From contig DATJUB010000029.1 in assembly GCA_035502775.1 (NCBI GenBank), positions 1 to 64,000 of the forward strand: a stretch of DNA of 64,000 nt. Reading direction: 5' to 3'. The translations under genes and the position numbers were made by a program. This document shows positions 8,150 to 18,040 of this stretch, piece by piece (position 1 is the stretch's first letter; each line of letters begins with the position of its first letter). The DNA is from 67-14 sp035502775. Lineage in GTDB: Bacteria; Actinomycetota; Thermoleophilia; Solirubrobacterales; 70-9. The notes under the pieces were generated by a model. That model did no database searches. It had not been told where the DNA came from and worked only from the letters and a program-made list of their open reading frames with translations.

Positions 8150-9466
8150 ATGCCGTACCCGCCCGGACCGAATCTCCCGCCCCTGATCCAGACCCTGCGT
8201 TGGGTCGCCCGGCCACTCGAGTTCATGGAACAGGGGCGCCGTGCCCACGGTGAGGTGTTCAGCGTGCGCTTCGCGGGGTTCAGGTCTCCGATGGTGATGG
8301 TCTCGGATCCCGAACTGGTCAAGACCGTGTATGCGAATCCCGCCAATTCGCTGCCGGAGGGCCGGATCGCGCTGCTCGAACCGGTGCTCGGACCGAGGTC
8401 GGTGATCCTGCTCGACGGCAAGGAGCACCTCGCGCGCCGTCGCCTGATGCTGCCCGCTTTCCACGGTGAGCGGATGCGTTCCTACGAGGACGTCATGCGG
8501 GAGGCGATCGACCGGGAGATCGAGTCCTGGCCGGTCGGCGAACAGTTCCCGATCCATCCGCGGATGCAGGCCGTGACCCTGGAGGTCATTCTGCGAACGG
8601 TTTTCGGGGTGACCGATGGCGCCAGGCTGGACCGCCTTCGCGAGCTGCTCGGCAAGACACTCGAGAACACCGCCGCCCCCGGCTGGCAGGTGCTGAATCT
8701 CTTCACGAGACGCCTCGGGGTTCCGTCCGGTCCGTCCGGATTCAGCGATGTGCTGGCCCAGGTCGATCGGGAGCTGGCCGGACTGATCGCCGAGCGGCGC
8801 CGTGATCCCGGCCTGGAGCAGCGGGAGGACATCCTCTCGATGATGGCGGCGGCCGAGTTCGCGGACGGGGAGCGCATGGAGGAATCCGAGCTTCGGGACC
8901 AGCTGATGACCCTGCTGCTGGCCGGACACGAGACGACCGCCACCGCCCTCGCCTGGACCTTCGACCTGCTGCTCCACGACCCCCGGGTCCTTGCCCGGCT
9001 TCGGGCCGAGCTGGCCGAGGGCGGCGACGAGTATCTGCGCGCCACGATCACGGAATCTCTCCGTCTGCGTCCCGTGATCCCCATCGCGGGACGGATCCTC
9101 GACGAACCGGTCGAGGTCGACGGCTTCCAGCTCGAGGCCGGGGCCAATGTGGCCCCCTCGATCTGGATGGCCCACACCCGGGCCGACTCCTTCCCGGAGC
9201 CGTTCGCCTTCCGGCCGGAACGCTTCCTCGACGATCCACCGGAGACCTACTCCTGGATTCCGTTCGGCGGCGGCGTGCGCCGCTGCCTCGGGGCCGCCTT
9301 CGCCGAGTTCGAGATGCGGGTGGTGCTGACCGAGGTCCTGACCAGGTGCGACCTGCGCGCCGCCGGAACCAAGCCTCAGAAGGTGGGCCGCCGCAACATC
9401 ACCCTGTCCCCGAAGGCGGGAACACCGGTCGTGATGACCGGGCGCTCCCCGGTCCCTGTTCCCTGA
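8150..9466 (+). CDS. Cytochrome P450 monooxygenase
   Basis: A 438-residue soluble bacterial P450. It has the I-helix AGHETT (about 258-263) with the proton-relay acid/alcohol pair, the K-helix ExxR (E302-R305 in ESLRLR) and the heme loop FGGGVRRCLGAAFA with the thiolate Cys at about 379. Two adjacent starts exist, GTG 8147 and ATG 8150. The substrate cannot be read. No ferredoxin or reductase gene is adjacent, so electrons must come from elsewhere. The divergent neighbour is an NAD(P)-binding oxidoreductase, and the exported esterase gene converges 8 bp downstream. Confidence 0.93.
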   Translation: MPYPPGPNLPPLIQTLRWVARPLEFMEQGRRAHGEVFSVRFAGFRSPMVMVSDPELVKTVYANPANSLPEGRIALLEPVLGPRSVILLDGKEHLARRRLMLPAFHGERMRSYEDVMREAIDREIESWPVGEQFPIHPRMQAVTLEVILRTVFGVTDGARLDRLRELLGKTLENTAAPGWQVLNLFTRRLGVPSGPSGFSDVLAQVDRELAGLIAERRRDPGLEQREDILSMMAAAEFADGERMEESELRDQLMTLLLAGHETTATALAWTFDLLLHDPRVLARLRAELAEGGDEYLRATITESLRLRPVIPIAGRILDEPVEVDGFQLEAGANVAPSIWMAHTRADSFPEPFAFRPERFLDDPPETYSWIPFGGGVRRCLGAAFAEFEMRVVLTEVLTRCDLRAAGTKPQKVGRRNITLSPKAGTPVVMTGRSPVPVP

Positions 9467-9474
9467 CGGTTTCG

Positions 9475-10947
9475 TCAGTTCGTCCGGAACCGCAGGGTCT
9501 TTCGCAGCATCCGGCCGCCGCTGTCACCGCGAGCGACGATCCGGTACCTGGCGTGGGGTTTCAGCTTGAGGCGCACGCGGCGGTTCTTGCTTCCGACGGC
9601 GCCGATCCTTCTCTCGGAGACCGTTTTCTTCCCTTTCCCCGCCACCCGGACCACCTTGAGGCGCACATGCCGCACCACCGCGCCGGTGGATCGAAGCTTC
9701 AGGATCGAGCCGGTTCTCGTCAATCTGAGCGAGGTCTTCGCCCGGGGATCCGCCTGACAACCAGCCAGTGAGACCTCGAAGGGCATCTTCACGGTGAAGT
9801 CACAGCTCTTTCCGAAGCGGATCCTCAGGTCGCCCTCGCCCGTGCCGCGGAGCACGTCGCCGTTTCGCGTGAACCGGATCAGGGTCGTCGGCTGGGAATC
9901 GAACTCGAACCTCACTCCGTGCGCGTCACCACTGGGCGATGCGGTCAGGTAGGTCCACTGGTGGGGATCCTCCGGAACCTCTCCGAACATGCCCCAGGCC
10001 AGTGCCGACTCGAGTGCGCGTCTGGATGTCGGATAGGAGTGAGCCCCGCAGGTGCGCTGCTCGGTCGCGTCCACCCCGGCCTCGACGGCCGCGTCCACGA
10101 ACGCGGTCGCGTGGGTTCGCAGCACCGACTCCAGGACCATGTCTCCGGGATTGGTGTCCAACGGATCTCCCGGACACAATGTGCCGTCGCCGGAGGTGAT
10201 GAACACCCGGGTCGCCGCAAGATTCGGAATCAGGTCCTGTGGATTGTTCGCGGTGGCGTAGAAGCCGGATGACGGTCCCCAGAGATCCTCGAAGGTGGCC
10301 CCCTCCCCGATCGCCTGTCCGCTGATGTTCACGGCGATCTCGGCCTCCGGCAGCTTGAAGTTCAGCGGGGCGGCCGAGAACGCGGCGACCGAGCCGAAAT
10401 ACCCCGGCCTGGCCGCGGCGTAGCGGACCGCTCCTCCGCCACCCATCGAGACTCCGGCGATCGCGTGCCAGCGGCGTCCGGACCTGATTGGGTACTTGCT
10501 CTCGATCGACTCGAGCAGCTGGTTCAGGTGGTAGGACATCCAGCCCGGGCGGCCGTAGGCGCCGCGGTTGTTCCAGTCGGTGTACATGCCGAAGACGCCT
10601 CCGTCCGGCATGACGATGATTCCGGGGAACCCGGCGGCGATGTCCGCCACATGCATGTCATCGGCCCAGGTGCGGTGGTAGCCGTTCGCGCCGTGCAGCA
10701 GATAGAGCACCGGGTACCCCCGTTTCGCCTCGGCGCTGGTCCGGTCGAAGCCGTCCGGCAGCAGCACATTGACCCCCAAGGTCGAGGGGCGATTCGGATT
10801 CTTGAACCCGGGCTCGTCCAGGGGGTTCACCAGCTCGCTGGGGTACTCGAAGGACTCGAGCCGCTGCGCGGCCGCGGACGTGCCCGGAATGACGAGCGCC
10901 AAGGTGAGCGCGGCCGCCGCGGCCAGTGAAAGCAAACCCCTGTTCAT
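9475..10947 (-). CDS. Exported esterase, antigen-85/esterase-D type, with basic C-terminal module
   Basis: A 490-residue exported alpha/beta hydrolase. ATG 10947 has GGAGGG upstream and gives a signal peptide (MNRGLLSLAAAAALTLALVI). LYLLHGANG (oxyanion side), the nucleophile elbow GVSMGGGG (Ser at about 167) and GAHSYPTSRRAL (catalytic His region, about 310) match the esterase-D/mycolyltransferase-like family. About the last 110 residues are a separate basic beta-strand region rich in Arg/Lys, like tails of other exported proteins here, perhaps for wall retention (inference). The TetR gene at 11042 diverges from it. Confidence 0.85.
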   Translation of the reverse strand: MNRGLLSLAAAAALTLALVIPGTSAAAQRLESFEYPSELVNPLDEPGFKNPNRPSTLGVNVLLPDGFDRTSAEAKRGYPVLYLLHGANGYHRTWADDMHVADIAAGFPGIIVMPDGGVFGMYTDWNNRGAYGRPGWMSYHLNQLLESIESKYPIRSGRRWHAIAGVSMGGGGAVRYAAARPGYFGSVAAFSAAPLNFKLPEAEIAVNISGQAIGEGATFEDLWGPSSGFYATANNPQDLIPNLAATRVFITSGDGTLCPGDPLDTNPGDMVLESVLRTHATAFVDAAVEAGVDATEQRTCGAHSYPTSRRALESALAWGMFGEVPEDPHQWTYLTASPSGDAHGVRFEFDSQPTTLIRFTRNGDVLRGTGEGDLRIRFGKSCDFTVKMPFEVSLAGCQADPRAKTSLRLTRTGSILKLRSTGAVVRHVRLKVVRVAGKGKKTVSERRIGAVGSKNRRVRLKLKPHARYRIVARGDSGGRMLRKTLRFRTN

Positions 10948-11010
10948 CAGTGGTCCCTCCTCTCCATGGTCCGACAGTATCATGCAACACTGCACTTATC
11001 TACTGTTCTG

Positions 11011-11024
11011 CCGATAATTGTCGG
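11011..11024. promoter_or_regulatory. Candidate TetR operator between esterase and tetR genes
   Basis: CCGATAATTGTCGG, a 14-bp near-palindrome (12 of 14 symmetric), lies 18 bp before the divergent tetR start. It is positioned to control both the regulator and the esterase gene. Assignment to this TetR is inference. Confidence 0.45.
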
Positions 11025-11041
11025 CGCTATATCGTGGGGCC

Positions 11042-11653
11042 ATGACGCCGCCCAGTCCCAGCGTGCCGTCCGGGCCCCGTACCCAGGCGCAGCGCCGCGC
11101 CGATACCCGTGCCGCACTGCTGGACGCGACGATCGAATCGCTGGTCTCGTACGGATACGCGGGAACCACCACGGGGCGGATCGCCGAGCTCGCCGGAGTT
11201 TCCCGTGGGGCCCAGACCCCCTACTTCCGCAACCGGGCCGAGCTGGTCGGGGCCGCGGTCCAGCATCTCGCCGAAAGGCGGATCCAGGTCGCGCACGAAC
11301 GTCTTTCCGGACGGCAGGTATCGATCGAAGAGGCGCTCGACACCATCTGGGAGGAGCACCGAGGCGACGTTTTCGACGCGGCACTCGAGCTGTGGGTCGC
11401 CTCCCGGACCGACGCCGAGCTGCGCAAGAACATGCTGAAGGTCGAGCGGGAGGTGGCGACTGCGATCGCCGTCGAAGCCGAGTCGGCCCTGGGCGACGCC
11501 GCCCGGCGGCCCGGTTTCACCGACGACCTGATCTTCGCGCTGGCCACGATCCGTGGCCTCGCGCTGCTTCGGATCAGCAACGGCGTGAGCAGCAAGGCCC
11601 TGGCTGAACGCTGGATCCAGGCGCGGGAACGCCTGGCCCGCATTCTCAGCTGA
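11042..11653 (+). CDS. TetR-family transcriptional regulator
   Basis: A 203-residue regulator. The N-terminal helix-turn-helix spans about 25-70 (AALLDATIESLVSYGYAGTT, then IAELAGVSRGAQTPYFRNRA), followed by an all-helical ligand domain. ATG 11042 is preferred; an upstream in-frame TTG at 11018 would fall inside the candidate operator. It diverges from the exported esterase. Its 3' end overlaps the end of the convergent acyl-CoA synthetase gene by 8 bp. It could therefore also be a regulator of the acyl-CoA operon, whose promoter lies 6.3 kb away. Confidence 0.9.
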   Translation: MTPPSPSVPSGPRTQAQRRADTRAALLDATIESLVSYGYAGTTTGRIAELAGVSRGAQTPYFRNRAELVGAAVQHLAERRIQVAHERLSGRQVSIEEALDTIWEEHRGDVFDAALELWVASRTDAELRKNMLKVEREVATAIAVEAESALGDAARRPGFTDDLIFALATIRGLALLRISNGVSSKALAERWIQARERLARILS

Positions 11654-13301
11654 AGCCGCCGGACTCCCCCTGGCCCGGGAGCTCTCGCTTCAGGATCTTC
11701 CCGGTCGGGTTGCGGGGCAGATCATCGAGAAAGACCACCTCACGCGGAGCCTTGTAGGTGGCGAGGTTCGCCCTGACGAATTGCTTGACCGCCGCCTCCG
11801 TGGCGTCCTGACCCGCGGCCAGGACGACGAAGGCCCGCAGTCTCTGGCCGAACTCCTCGTCTTCGACGCCGACCACGGCGACGTCGGCCAGCGCCGGATG
11901 CCGCATCAGCGTCTCCTCTACCTCGTGCGGGTACACGTTCTCTCCGCCGGAGACGATCATCTCGTCGTCACGGCCGTCGATGAACAGCCGCCCCTCGGCA
12001 TCGAAATGGCCGAGGTCTCCCGAGGAGAGAAGGCCATCGACCATGTCCTTGCCCCCTCCCCCGGTGTATCCCTCGAAAGGAGAGCTGGTGCCGACGTAAA
12101 TACGGCCGATCCGTCCCGGTTCCACCGGTTCGCCCCGTTCGTCGAGGACCCTGACCCGCGAGCCGAGAGCGGGCCGGCCGACGCAGGTCGGGGCCGACCG
12201 CAGATCGGCCGGCGTGGCGAGCGTCGCGACCGAGACCTCGGTCGAACCGTAGAGGTTGTAGATCACGTCGCCCAGCCGGTCCATGGCCCTGCGTGCGACC
12301 GTGCCCGGCAGCTGCGATCCGGCACAGAAGACGACCCGCAGCGAACCAAGGTCGCGCCTCTCGATCTCGTCGTCACCGAGCGCGAGAACGCGCTGAAGCA
12401 TCACCGGCACGACGCAGACCGTGCCGGCGCGATGATGCTCGATGTCGCTCAGGAAGGTCGCCGCGTCGAACTGCCTCCTCAGAACGATCTTCGAACCGAG
12501 CGCGATCGAGATCAGAGCGAGGACCAGGCCGGTGCCGTGATAGACCGGTGCACCGATCACCGTTGCCTCCCGGGACCGCATCGGCATCCGCTCGAGCAGG
12601 GCACCCGGAATGGTCAGCGATCTGGGCTCCGGCCTGGGTGCCCCCTTCGGGGTTCCGGTGGTACCGCTGGTCAGCAGCACGATCCTCCCCGGCTTTTGCG
12701 GGGGTGGGGGCAGCTCGGCCGACGCCGCCGAGATGGCCGACTCGATGCCGGTCCCATCGCCGTTCTCAGCGAAACAGACCATCCGGCCGAACTTCAGTTC
12801 GATGCTCTCGGCGAGCCCGGTGAACTCGGCGTCGTGCACCAGCAGCTCGACCCCTTCCCGCTCGATCACCTCTCTCGCCTGCCGTACCGAGAATGCCGTG
12901 TTGAGCCAGACGGCGGTAACCCCGGCGCGTGACGCGGCGAAGGCGGCGATCAAGGGCATGCGGTGATTGCGGCAGAGAATCCCGATCGTCGAACCGCTGT
13001 CCAGGCCCCTGGCGGCGAAGGCGTTGGTCAGCCGGTTCGTCTGCTCCTCCATCTCACCGAACGTGATCTCACCGATCTCGTCGCTGATCGCCGGCTGGTC
13101 ACCGTGGCGTATCGCCGCGATCCGGCCGGCCGCACCGAACGGGCCGTATTCATGGAGGGTCCGCAGGATCCGGAGGAAGCGGCGGGGTGTCTCGGGCCCG
13201 ATGAAACCGGCCCGGGCGAGCACGATCAGAGACTTGAGTTCGTCCCGCGTTCGCCAGAGCAGGCTGGGTCGCGACCCGCCGCCGGTTGCCGTCCATGACA
13301 C
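11646..13301 (-). CDS. Acyl-CoA synthetase (FadD-type AMP-binding enzyme)
   Basis: A 551-residue ANL-superfamily ligase that activates a fatty or related acid to its CoA thioester through an acyl-adenylate. Visible motifs: P-loop LLTSGTTGTPKG (about 209-220), YGSTE aromatic/TE motif, GDLGHFDAEGRLFIDGRDD hinge, SGGENVYPHEVE and the C-terminal NPTGKILKREL with the adenylation Lys. GTG 13301 is the most likely start, 23 bp after the dehydrogenase stop; an ATG at 13296 is out of frame. It is the last gene of the acyl-CoA operon. Confidence 0.9.
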   Translation of the reverse strand: MSWTATGGGSRPSLLWRTRDELKSLIVLARAGFIGPETPRRFLRILRTLHEYGPFGAAGRIAAIRHGDQPAISDEIGEITFGEMEEQTNRLTNAFAARGLDSGSTIGILCRNHRMPLIAAFAASRAGVTAVWLNTAFSVRQAREVIEREGVELLVHDAEFTGLAESIELKFGRMVCFAENGDGTGIESAISAASAELPPPPQKPGRIVLLTSGTTGTPKGAPRPEPRSLTIPGALLERMPMRSREATVIGAPVYHGTGLVLALISIALGSKIVLRRQFDAATFLSDIEHHRAGTVCVVPVMLQRVLALGDDEIERRDLGSLRVVFCAGSQLPGTVARRAMDRLGDVIYNLYGSTEVSVATLATPADLRSAPTCVGRPALGSRVRVLDERGEPVEPGRIGRIYVGTSSPFEGYTGGGGKDMVDGLLSSGDLGHFDAEGRLFIDGRDDEMIVSGGENVYPHEVEETLMRHPALADVAVVGVEDEEFGQRLRAFVVLAAGQDATEAAVKQFVRANLATYKAPREVVFLDDLPRNPTGKILKRELPGQGESGGFS

Positions 13302-13324
13302 CTTCGATCCGCCAGGCAACGTTC

Positions 13325-14497
<1,173 letters not shown>

Positions 14498-14508
14498 GGC
14501 GTCCCCCC

Positions 14509-15408
14509 TCAGCCCGCGGCGGCCCGGGGTGCCGCACCCAGGCGCTCGGCGATGTCATCGATCCGCCACAGTCCCTCGGTCTCGATCGAGTTCGACACGG
14601 TCCAGCCCTGAAGCTCCTGGATCGATCCTCCCTGCACCGCGAACACCTTGCCGGTCACGGGACACTCGGCGGCGGCCAGGTAGGCGACCAGCGGCGAAAT
14701 GTTCGAAGGGTCGAACAGGTCGTGGCCGGTCGCGTCCTCGGCCCCCGCGGCGAAGACCGCGCCCATGCCCGGGGTCGCCAGGGTGAGTCTGGTCCGGGCG
14801 ATCGGCGCGATCGCATTGGCACGCACGCCGTAGCGCTCCAGCTCCTGCGCCGCCACCAGGGTCATCGCGGCAATACCCGCCTTGGCGGCACCGTAGTTCG
14901 CCTGGCCCGCGTTCGGCACGGTGACACCGGAGGCGGACGCGGTGTTGACGATCGCCCCGTTCGGCTGGTTTCCGGCCTTCGACTGGTCGCGCCAGAAGGC
15001 GGCGGCCTGCCGCATCACCGCGAAGTGTCCCTTCATGTGCACGTCGACGACGGCATCCCAATCGCGTTCTTCCAGCGAGGCTACGAAGCCGTCCCGCAGG
15101 ATGCCGGCGTTGTTGACGACCACATCGAGTCCGCCGAAGGTCTCGACCGCCTGGTCGATCAGGTTCCGGGCACCATGCCAGCTCGAGATGTCGTCGGTGT
15201 TCGCGGTCGCCCGCCCACCCGCGGCTTCAATCTCGTCGACCACCTGCTGAGCCGGTGCGGCGTCGGATCCGGAGCCGTCGTTGGCTCCCCCGCGATCGTT
15301 GACGACGACCTTCGCTCCCTCACGGGCGAACAGCAGGGCGTGTTCGCGGCCGATGCCCCGGCCCGCGCCGGTGATCACCGCGACCCTGTCTTGAAGCCTT
15401 CCCATCAT
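14509..15408 (-). CDS. Short-chain dehydrogenase, MFE-2-like 3-hydroxyacyl-CoA dehydrogenase
   Basis: A 299-residue SDR with TGAGRGIG cofactor loop (about 14-21), NNAG (about 98-101), catalytic Ser in NTASASG and YGAAK (Tyr/Lys). The insertion NDRGGANDGSGSDAAPAQ after strand 2 is characteristic of the hydroxyacyl-CoA dehydrogenase part of peroxisomal multifunctional enzyme 2 (HSD17B4). It follows the MaoC hydratase in the operon, the same reaction order as in MFE-2. Two ATGs (15408, 15405) follow GGAGG at 15413-15417; either may be used. Confidence 0.9.
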   Translation of the reverse strand: MMGRLQDRVAVITGAGRGIGREHALLFAREGAKVVVNDRGGANDGSGSDAAPAQQVVDEIEAAGGRATANTDDISSWHGARNLIDQAVETFGGLDVVVNNAGILRDGFVASLEERDWDAVVDVHMKGHFAVMRQAAAFWRDQSKAGNQPNGAIVNTASASGVTVPNAGQANYGAAKAGIAAMTLVAAQELERYGVRANAIAPIARTRLTLATPGMGAVFAAGAEDATGHDLFDPSNISPLVAYLAAAECPVTGKVFAVQGGSIQELQGWTVSNSIETEGLWRIDDIAERLGAAPRAAAG

Positions 15409-15427
15409 TGGTCCTCCGTTTCTCTGA

Positions 15428-16306
15428 TCAGGTCTGAACGTCTCGGGAAGCGAACTCGGCGAGCCCGTCGCGGATCACGGTCTGATCTCCCGCCCAGGTC
15501 TCGAAGGAGAGGCATCCGCTCCCGTCGCCATCCGGCCCGGCGAACGCTCGAGTCCGGATCTCCTCGCCCGGAAGCACCGGCTTCGCGAAACGCGCCGCCA
15601 ACCGGCTGAGCCGAGTCACGTCGCTGTCGCCCACCGCCTCCAGCAGCCCCCATGAGGTGAAGGCGAGCACGCAGAATCCGTGCGCGATGATGCCCGGCAG
15701 GCCCGCTGCCAGAGCCGAGTCTTCGTCGAGATGGATCGGCATCGGATCGCCGGAAGCGTCGGCGTAGCGAAAGGTCTGGTCCTCGTCGATGCGCTGCGTG
15801 AAGTCCGCGATCGCGTCGCCGCCACGCAGTCCTTCGTCGAACTTGTGCGGTGGGGAGAGGTCACCGACCTTGCGTCCGTCATCGAAGCCCCTGACGAAGA
15901 AGGTCACATACTGCTCGTTGACCAGATCCCCGGCCGCGTCCCGGCACTCGAGGTGGACGCAGGCCCGGGTCCCGTTCTCCAGCCCTTCCCAGCCGGTCAT
16001 CCGCCCGCGCGAGATGAGCCTGTCGCCGGGCACGATCGGCCGGTGGAAGCGAAAGTCCTGCTCGCCGTGGAGGATCTTGCCGAACAGTGACACCGGCACC
16101 ACCTCCAGGGCGGGATACATCAGCGCCTGGAATACCGGCACGATCGCGAACACAGGTGAGGCCACATCGCCCGCACGGTGGGCCGGGATCGGATCGTTGG
16201 TCGCGGCGGCGTACTCGATCAGGCGCTCCCTTGTGACCTCGAAGCGAACCTCCTCGGTCCACCGGCCGAGGCCCGCCTGATCGAATTCCACCGTCGCGAT
16301 GGTCAT
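15428..16306 (-). CDS. Double hot-dog MaoC-family enoyl-CoA hydratase
   Basis: A 292-residue protein with an N-terminal MaoC/FAS1-like hot-dog (about 10-140) and a C-terminal catalytic hot-dog containing the hydratase-2 motif YADASGDPMPIHLDED (Asp187, His192) followed by GIIAHGF. It hydrates trans-2-enoyl-CoA to the (R)-3-hydroxyacyl-CoA that the adjacent SDR could oxidise. ATG 16306 overlaps the stop of the SRPBCC gene (ATGA), so translation is coupled. Confidence 0.9.
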   Translation of the reverse strand: MTIATVEFDQAGLGRWTEEVRFEVTRERLIEYAAATNDPIPAHRAGDVASPVFAIVPVFQALMYPALEVVPVSLFGKILHGEQDFRFHRPIVPGDRLISRGRMTGWEGLENGTRACVHLECRDAAGDLVNEQYVTFFVRGFDDGRKVGDLSPPHKFDEGLRGGDAIADFTQRIDEDQTFRYADASGDPMPIHLDEDSALAAGLPGIIAHGFCVLAFTSWGLLEAVGDSDVTRLSRLAARFAKPVLPGEEIRTRAFAGPDGDGSGCLSFETWAGDQTVIRDGLAEFASRDVQT

Positions 16307-16740
16307 CCGGCGACCAAATCGTTGAAATTCCTGAGTGAAAGCTCCAGCTGCTCGCGGGCGTCCTTCTCGACCGCGACGCCAAGCGCACCGGCGATCATCT
16401 GGCCTTCGAACTCGGCATCCATGTCCACCTTCGAACCGCCGTCTCCGTCGGAGCCGACCGCCAGTGTGAAGGTGGATCTGACCCCGGCCATTCCGGTTCC
16501 CGAGATCCTCATCCGCGACGGCGCGTCGAACTCCTCGACCGTCCAGGTGATCGTGTTGGCCATGCCGAGCATCGTCACGACCTCGGCCACCTGAGCGCCT
16601 TCGGTGAAGCCCTCCGGGGTGCCGTCCTTCCACTTGGTGTGGATGGTCAGCCATTTCTCGTACTTGGCGGGATCCGAGATCGCCTCCCAGACCTGATCCT
16701 GGGGAGCGGCGACCTCGATCGACGCGTTCACCTTGCCCAT
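16303..16740 (-). CDS. SRPBCC (START-like) lipid/polyketide-binding protein
   Basis: A 145-residue single-domain SRPBCC protein: N-terminal strand SIEVAAPQDQVWEAISDPAKY, a central antiparallel sheet with ITWTVEEFDAPSRMRI, and the long C-terminal helix ending LSLRNFNDLVAG. Such folds bind hydrophobic ligands; some are cyclases or carriers. The operon position between thiolase and hydratase suggests handling of a hydrophobic acyl substrate (inference). A strong AAAGGAG precedes ATG 16740. Confidence 0.85.
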   Translation of the reverse strand: MGKVNASIEVAAPQDQVWEAISDPAKYEKWLTIHTKWKDGTPEGFTEGAQVAEVVTMLGMANTITWTVEEFDAPSRMRISGTGMAGVRSTFTLAVGSDGDGGSKVDMDAEFEGQMIAGALGVAVEKDAREQLELSLRNFNDLVAG

Positions 16741-16771
16741 GCTCGTCTCCTTTCGTTCTGAATCGGTTCGG

Positions 16772-17968
16772 TCAGCGTTCGGCCCGCCGGTAAGCGGTCA
16801 CGACGGCGGCACCGCCGAGACCGATGTTGTGCTGGAGGCAGGCATCGACACCCTCGACCTGACGCCCGTCGGCCTCGCCGCGCAGCTGCCAGGTGAGTTC
16901 GGCGCATTGGGCCAGCCCGGTGGCGCCGAGCGGATGACCTTTCGAGATCAATCCGCCCGAAGGGTTGATCACCCACTTGCCGCCGTAGGTGTTGTCTCCC
17001 GCATCGATGATCGAGGGTGCTTCACCCTCGCCACACAGCCCGAGTGCCTCATAGGTGAGTAGCTCGTTGGCGGAGAAGCAGTCGTGAAGTTCGATGACCT
17101 GGAAGTCCGCGGGACCCAGCTCCGCCTGCTCGTACACGGCCGTGGCCGCCTTGACGTTCATGTCGTAGCCGATCACGTCCTTGGCCTTCCGGCTGCTGAA
17201 CGAACTCTCGAAATCGGTGGTCATGGCCTGACCGACGATCTCGACCGCCCGGCCCGCCAGATCGTGCCGTTCGACGAAGTCCTCTCCGGCGATGATCGCC
17301 GCCCCGGACCCGTCGGAGGTCGGGGAGCATTGGAGCTTGGTCAGTGGCTCGTAGATCGTCTTCGACTCCAGGATCTCGTCCAGCGTGTACTCGTCCTGGA
17401 ACTGGGCGTACGGGTTGTTGACCGAGTGCCGGTGGTTCTTCTCGCCGATCTTGGCGAAGTGCTCGGCGGTCGAGCCGTGCTCGTGCATGTGCTCGCGCCC
17501 GGCCGCACCGAACATCCACGGTGCCGGCGGGAAACGCACCTCAGAGATCTGCGCGAGCAGATCCATGTGCCGCATCATCGGCTGTTCCCGGTCGGTGAAG
17601 GTCGCTCCCAGCGATCCGGGCTGCATCTTCTCGAAACCGAGCGCCAGAGCACAGTCCACGGTGCCGCTACCCACCGCCTGGGCGGCGAGGAAGAGTGCGG
17701 TCGAGCCGGTGGAGCAGTTGTTGTTGACGTTGATGACCGGGATCCCGGTCATTCCGAGCTCGTACACGGCCCGCTGCCCGGCGGTTGATTCGCCGTACAC
17801 ATAGCCGACGTAGGCCTGCTCGATCTCGTGGTACCCGATGCCGGCGTCCTCGAGGGCATTGGTCCCCGACTCCCGGGCCATCTCGGGGTAGTCCCAGCCT
17901 TCGCGGCTTCCGGGCTTCTCGAACTTCGTCATCCCGACGCCGACGACGTAGACCTTGGATCGCTTCAT
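16772..17968 (-). CDS. SCP-x-like thiolase / lipid-transfer acetyl-CoA acyltransferase
   Basis: A 398-residue thiolase-fold protein of the sterol-carrier-protein-X class. It has the nucleophile Cys85 in NNNCSTGSTAL, HDCFSANELL, and GGLISKGHPLGATGLAQ with the second active-site His region. The C-terminal Cys motif of degradative thiolases is replaced by CLQHNIGLGGAAV, usual for this class. It probably cleaves a 3-oxoacyl-CoA, perhaps from a branched or sterol side chain (inference). It is the first gene of the six-gene operon and lies directly behind the inverted-repeat operator. Confidence 0.9.
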   Translation of the reverse strand: MKRSKVYVVGVGMTKFEKPGSREGWDYPEMARESGTNALEDAGIGYHEIEQAYVGYVYGESTAGQRAVYELGMTGIPVINVNNNCSTGSTALFLAAQAVGSGTVDCALALGFEKMQPGSLGATFTDREQPMMRHMDLLAQISEVRFPPAPWMFGAAGREHMHEHGSTAEHFAKIGEKNHRHSVNNPYAQFQDEYTLDEILESKTIYEPLTKLQCSPTSDGSGAAIIAGEDFVERHDLAGRAVEIVGQAMTTDFESSFSSRKAKDVIGYDMNVKAATAVYEQAELGPADFQVIELHDCFSANELLTYEALGLCGEGEAPSIIDAGDNTYGGKWVINPSGGLISKGHPLGATGLAQCAELTWQLRGEADGRQVEGVDACLQHNIGLGGAAVVTAYRRAER

Positions 17969-17988
17969 CGTCTCGGCAATGTAGCAGA

Positions 17989-18008
17989 TATCTGCAGGTC
18001 TGCAGATA
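17989..18008 (-). promoter_or_regulatory. 20-bp inverted-repeat operator of the acyl-CoA operon
   Basis: TATCTGCAGGTCTGCAGATA, a 9-2-9 inverted repeat, starts 21 bp upstream of the thiolase start. It overlaps a second 12-bp palindrome, GCAGATATCTGC, at 17984-17995. This is the only long symmetrical element in front of the operon and fits a TetR-type dimer site. The cognate regulator is not evident. Confidence 0.65.
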
Positions 18009-18040
18009 GGCTTCGATCGGGTGTCACTCCCGGCGAATCG

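Noticed and set aside
13294..13296. ATG just downstream of GTG 13301 as acyl-CoA synthetase start
   Set aside because: It is in another reading frame and closes quickly.
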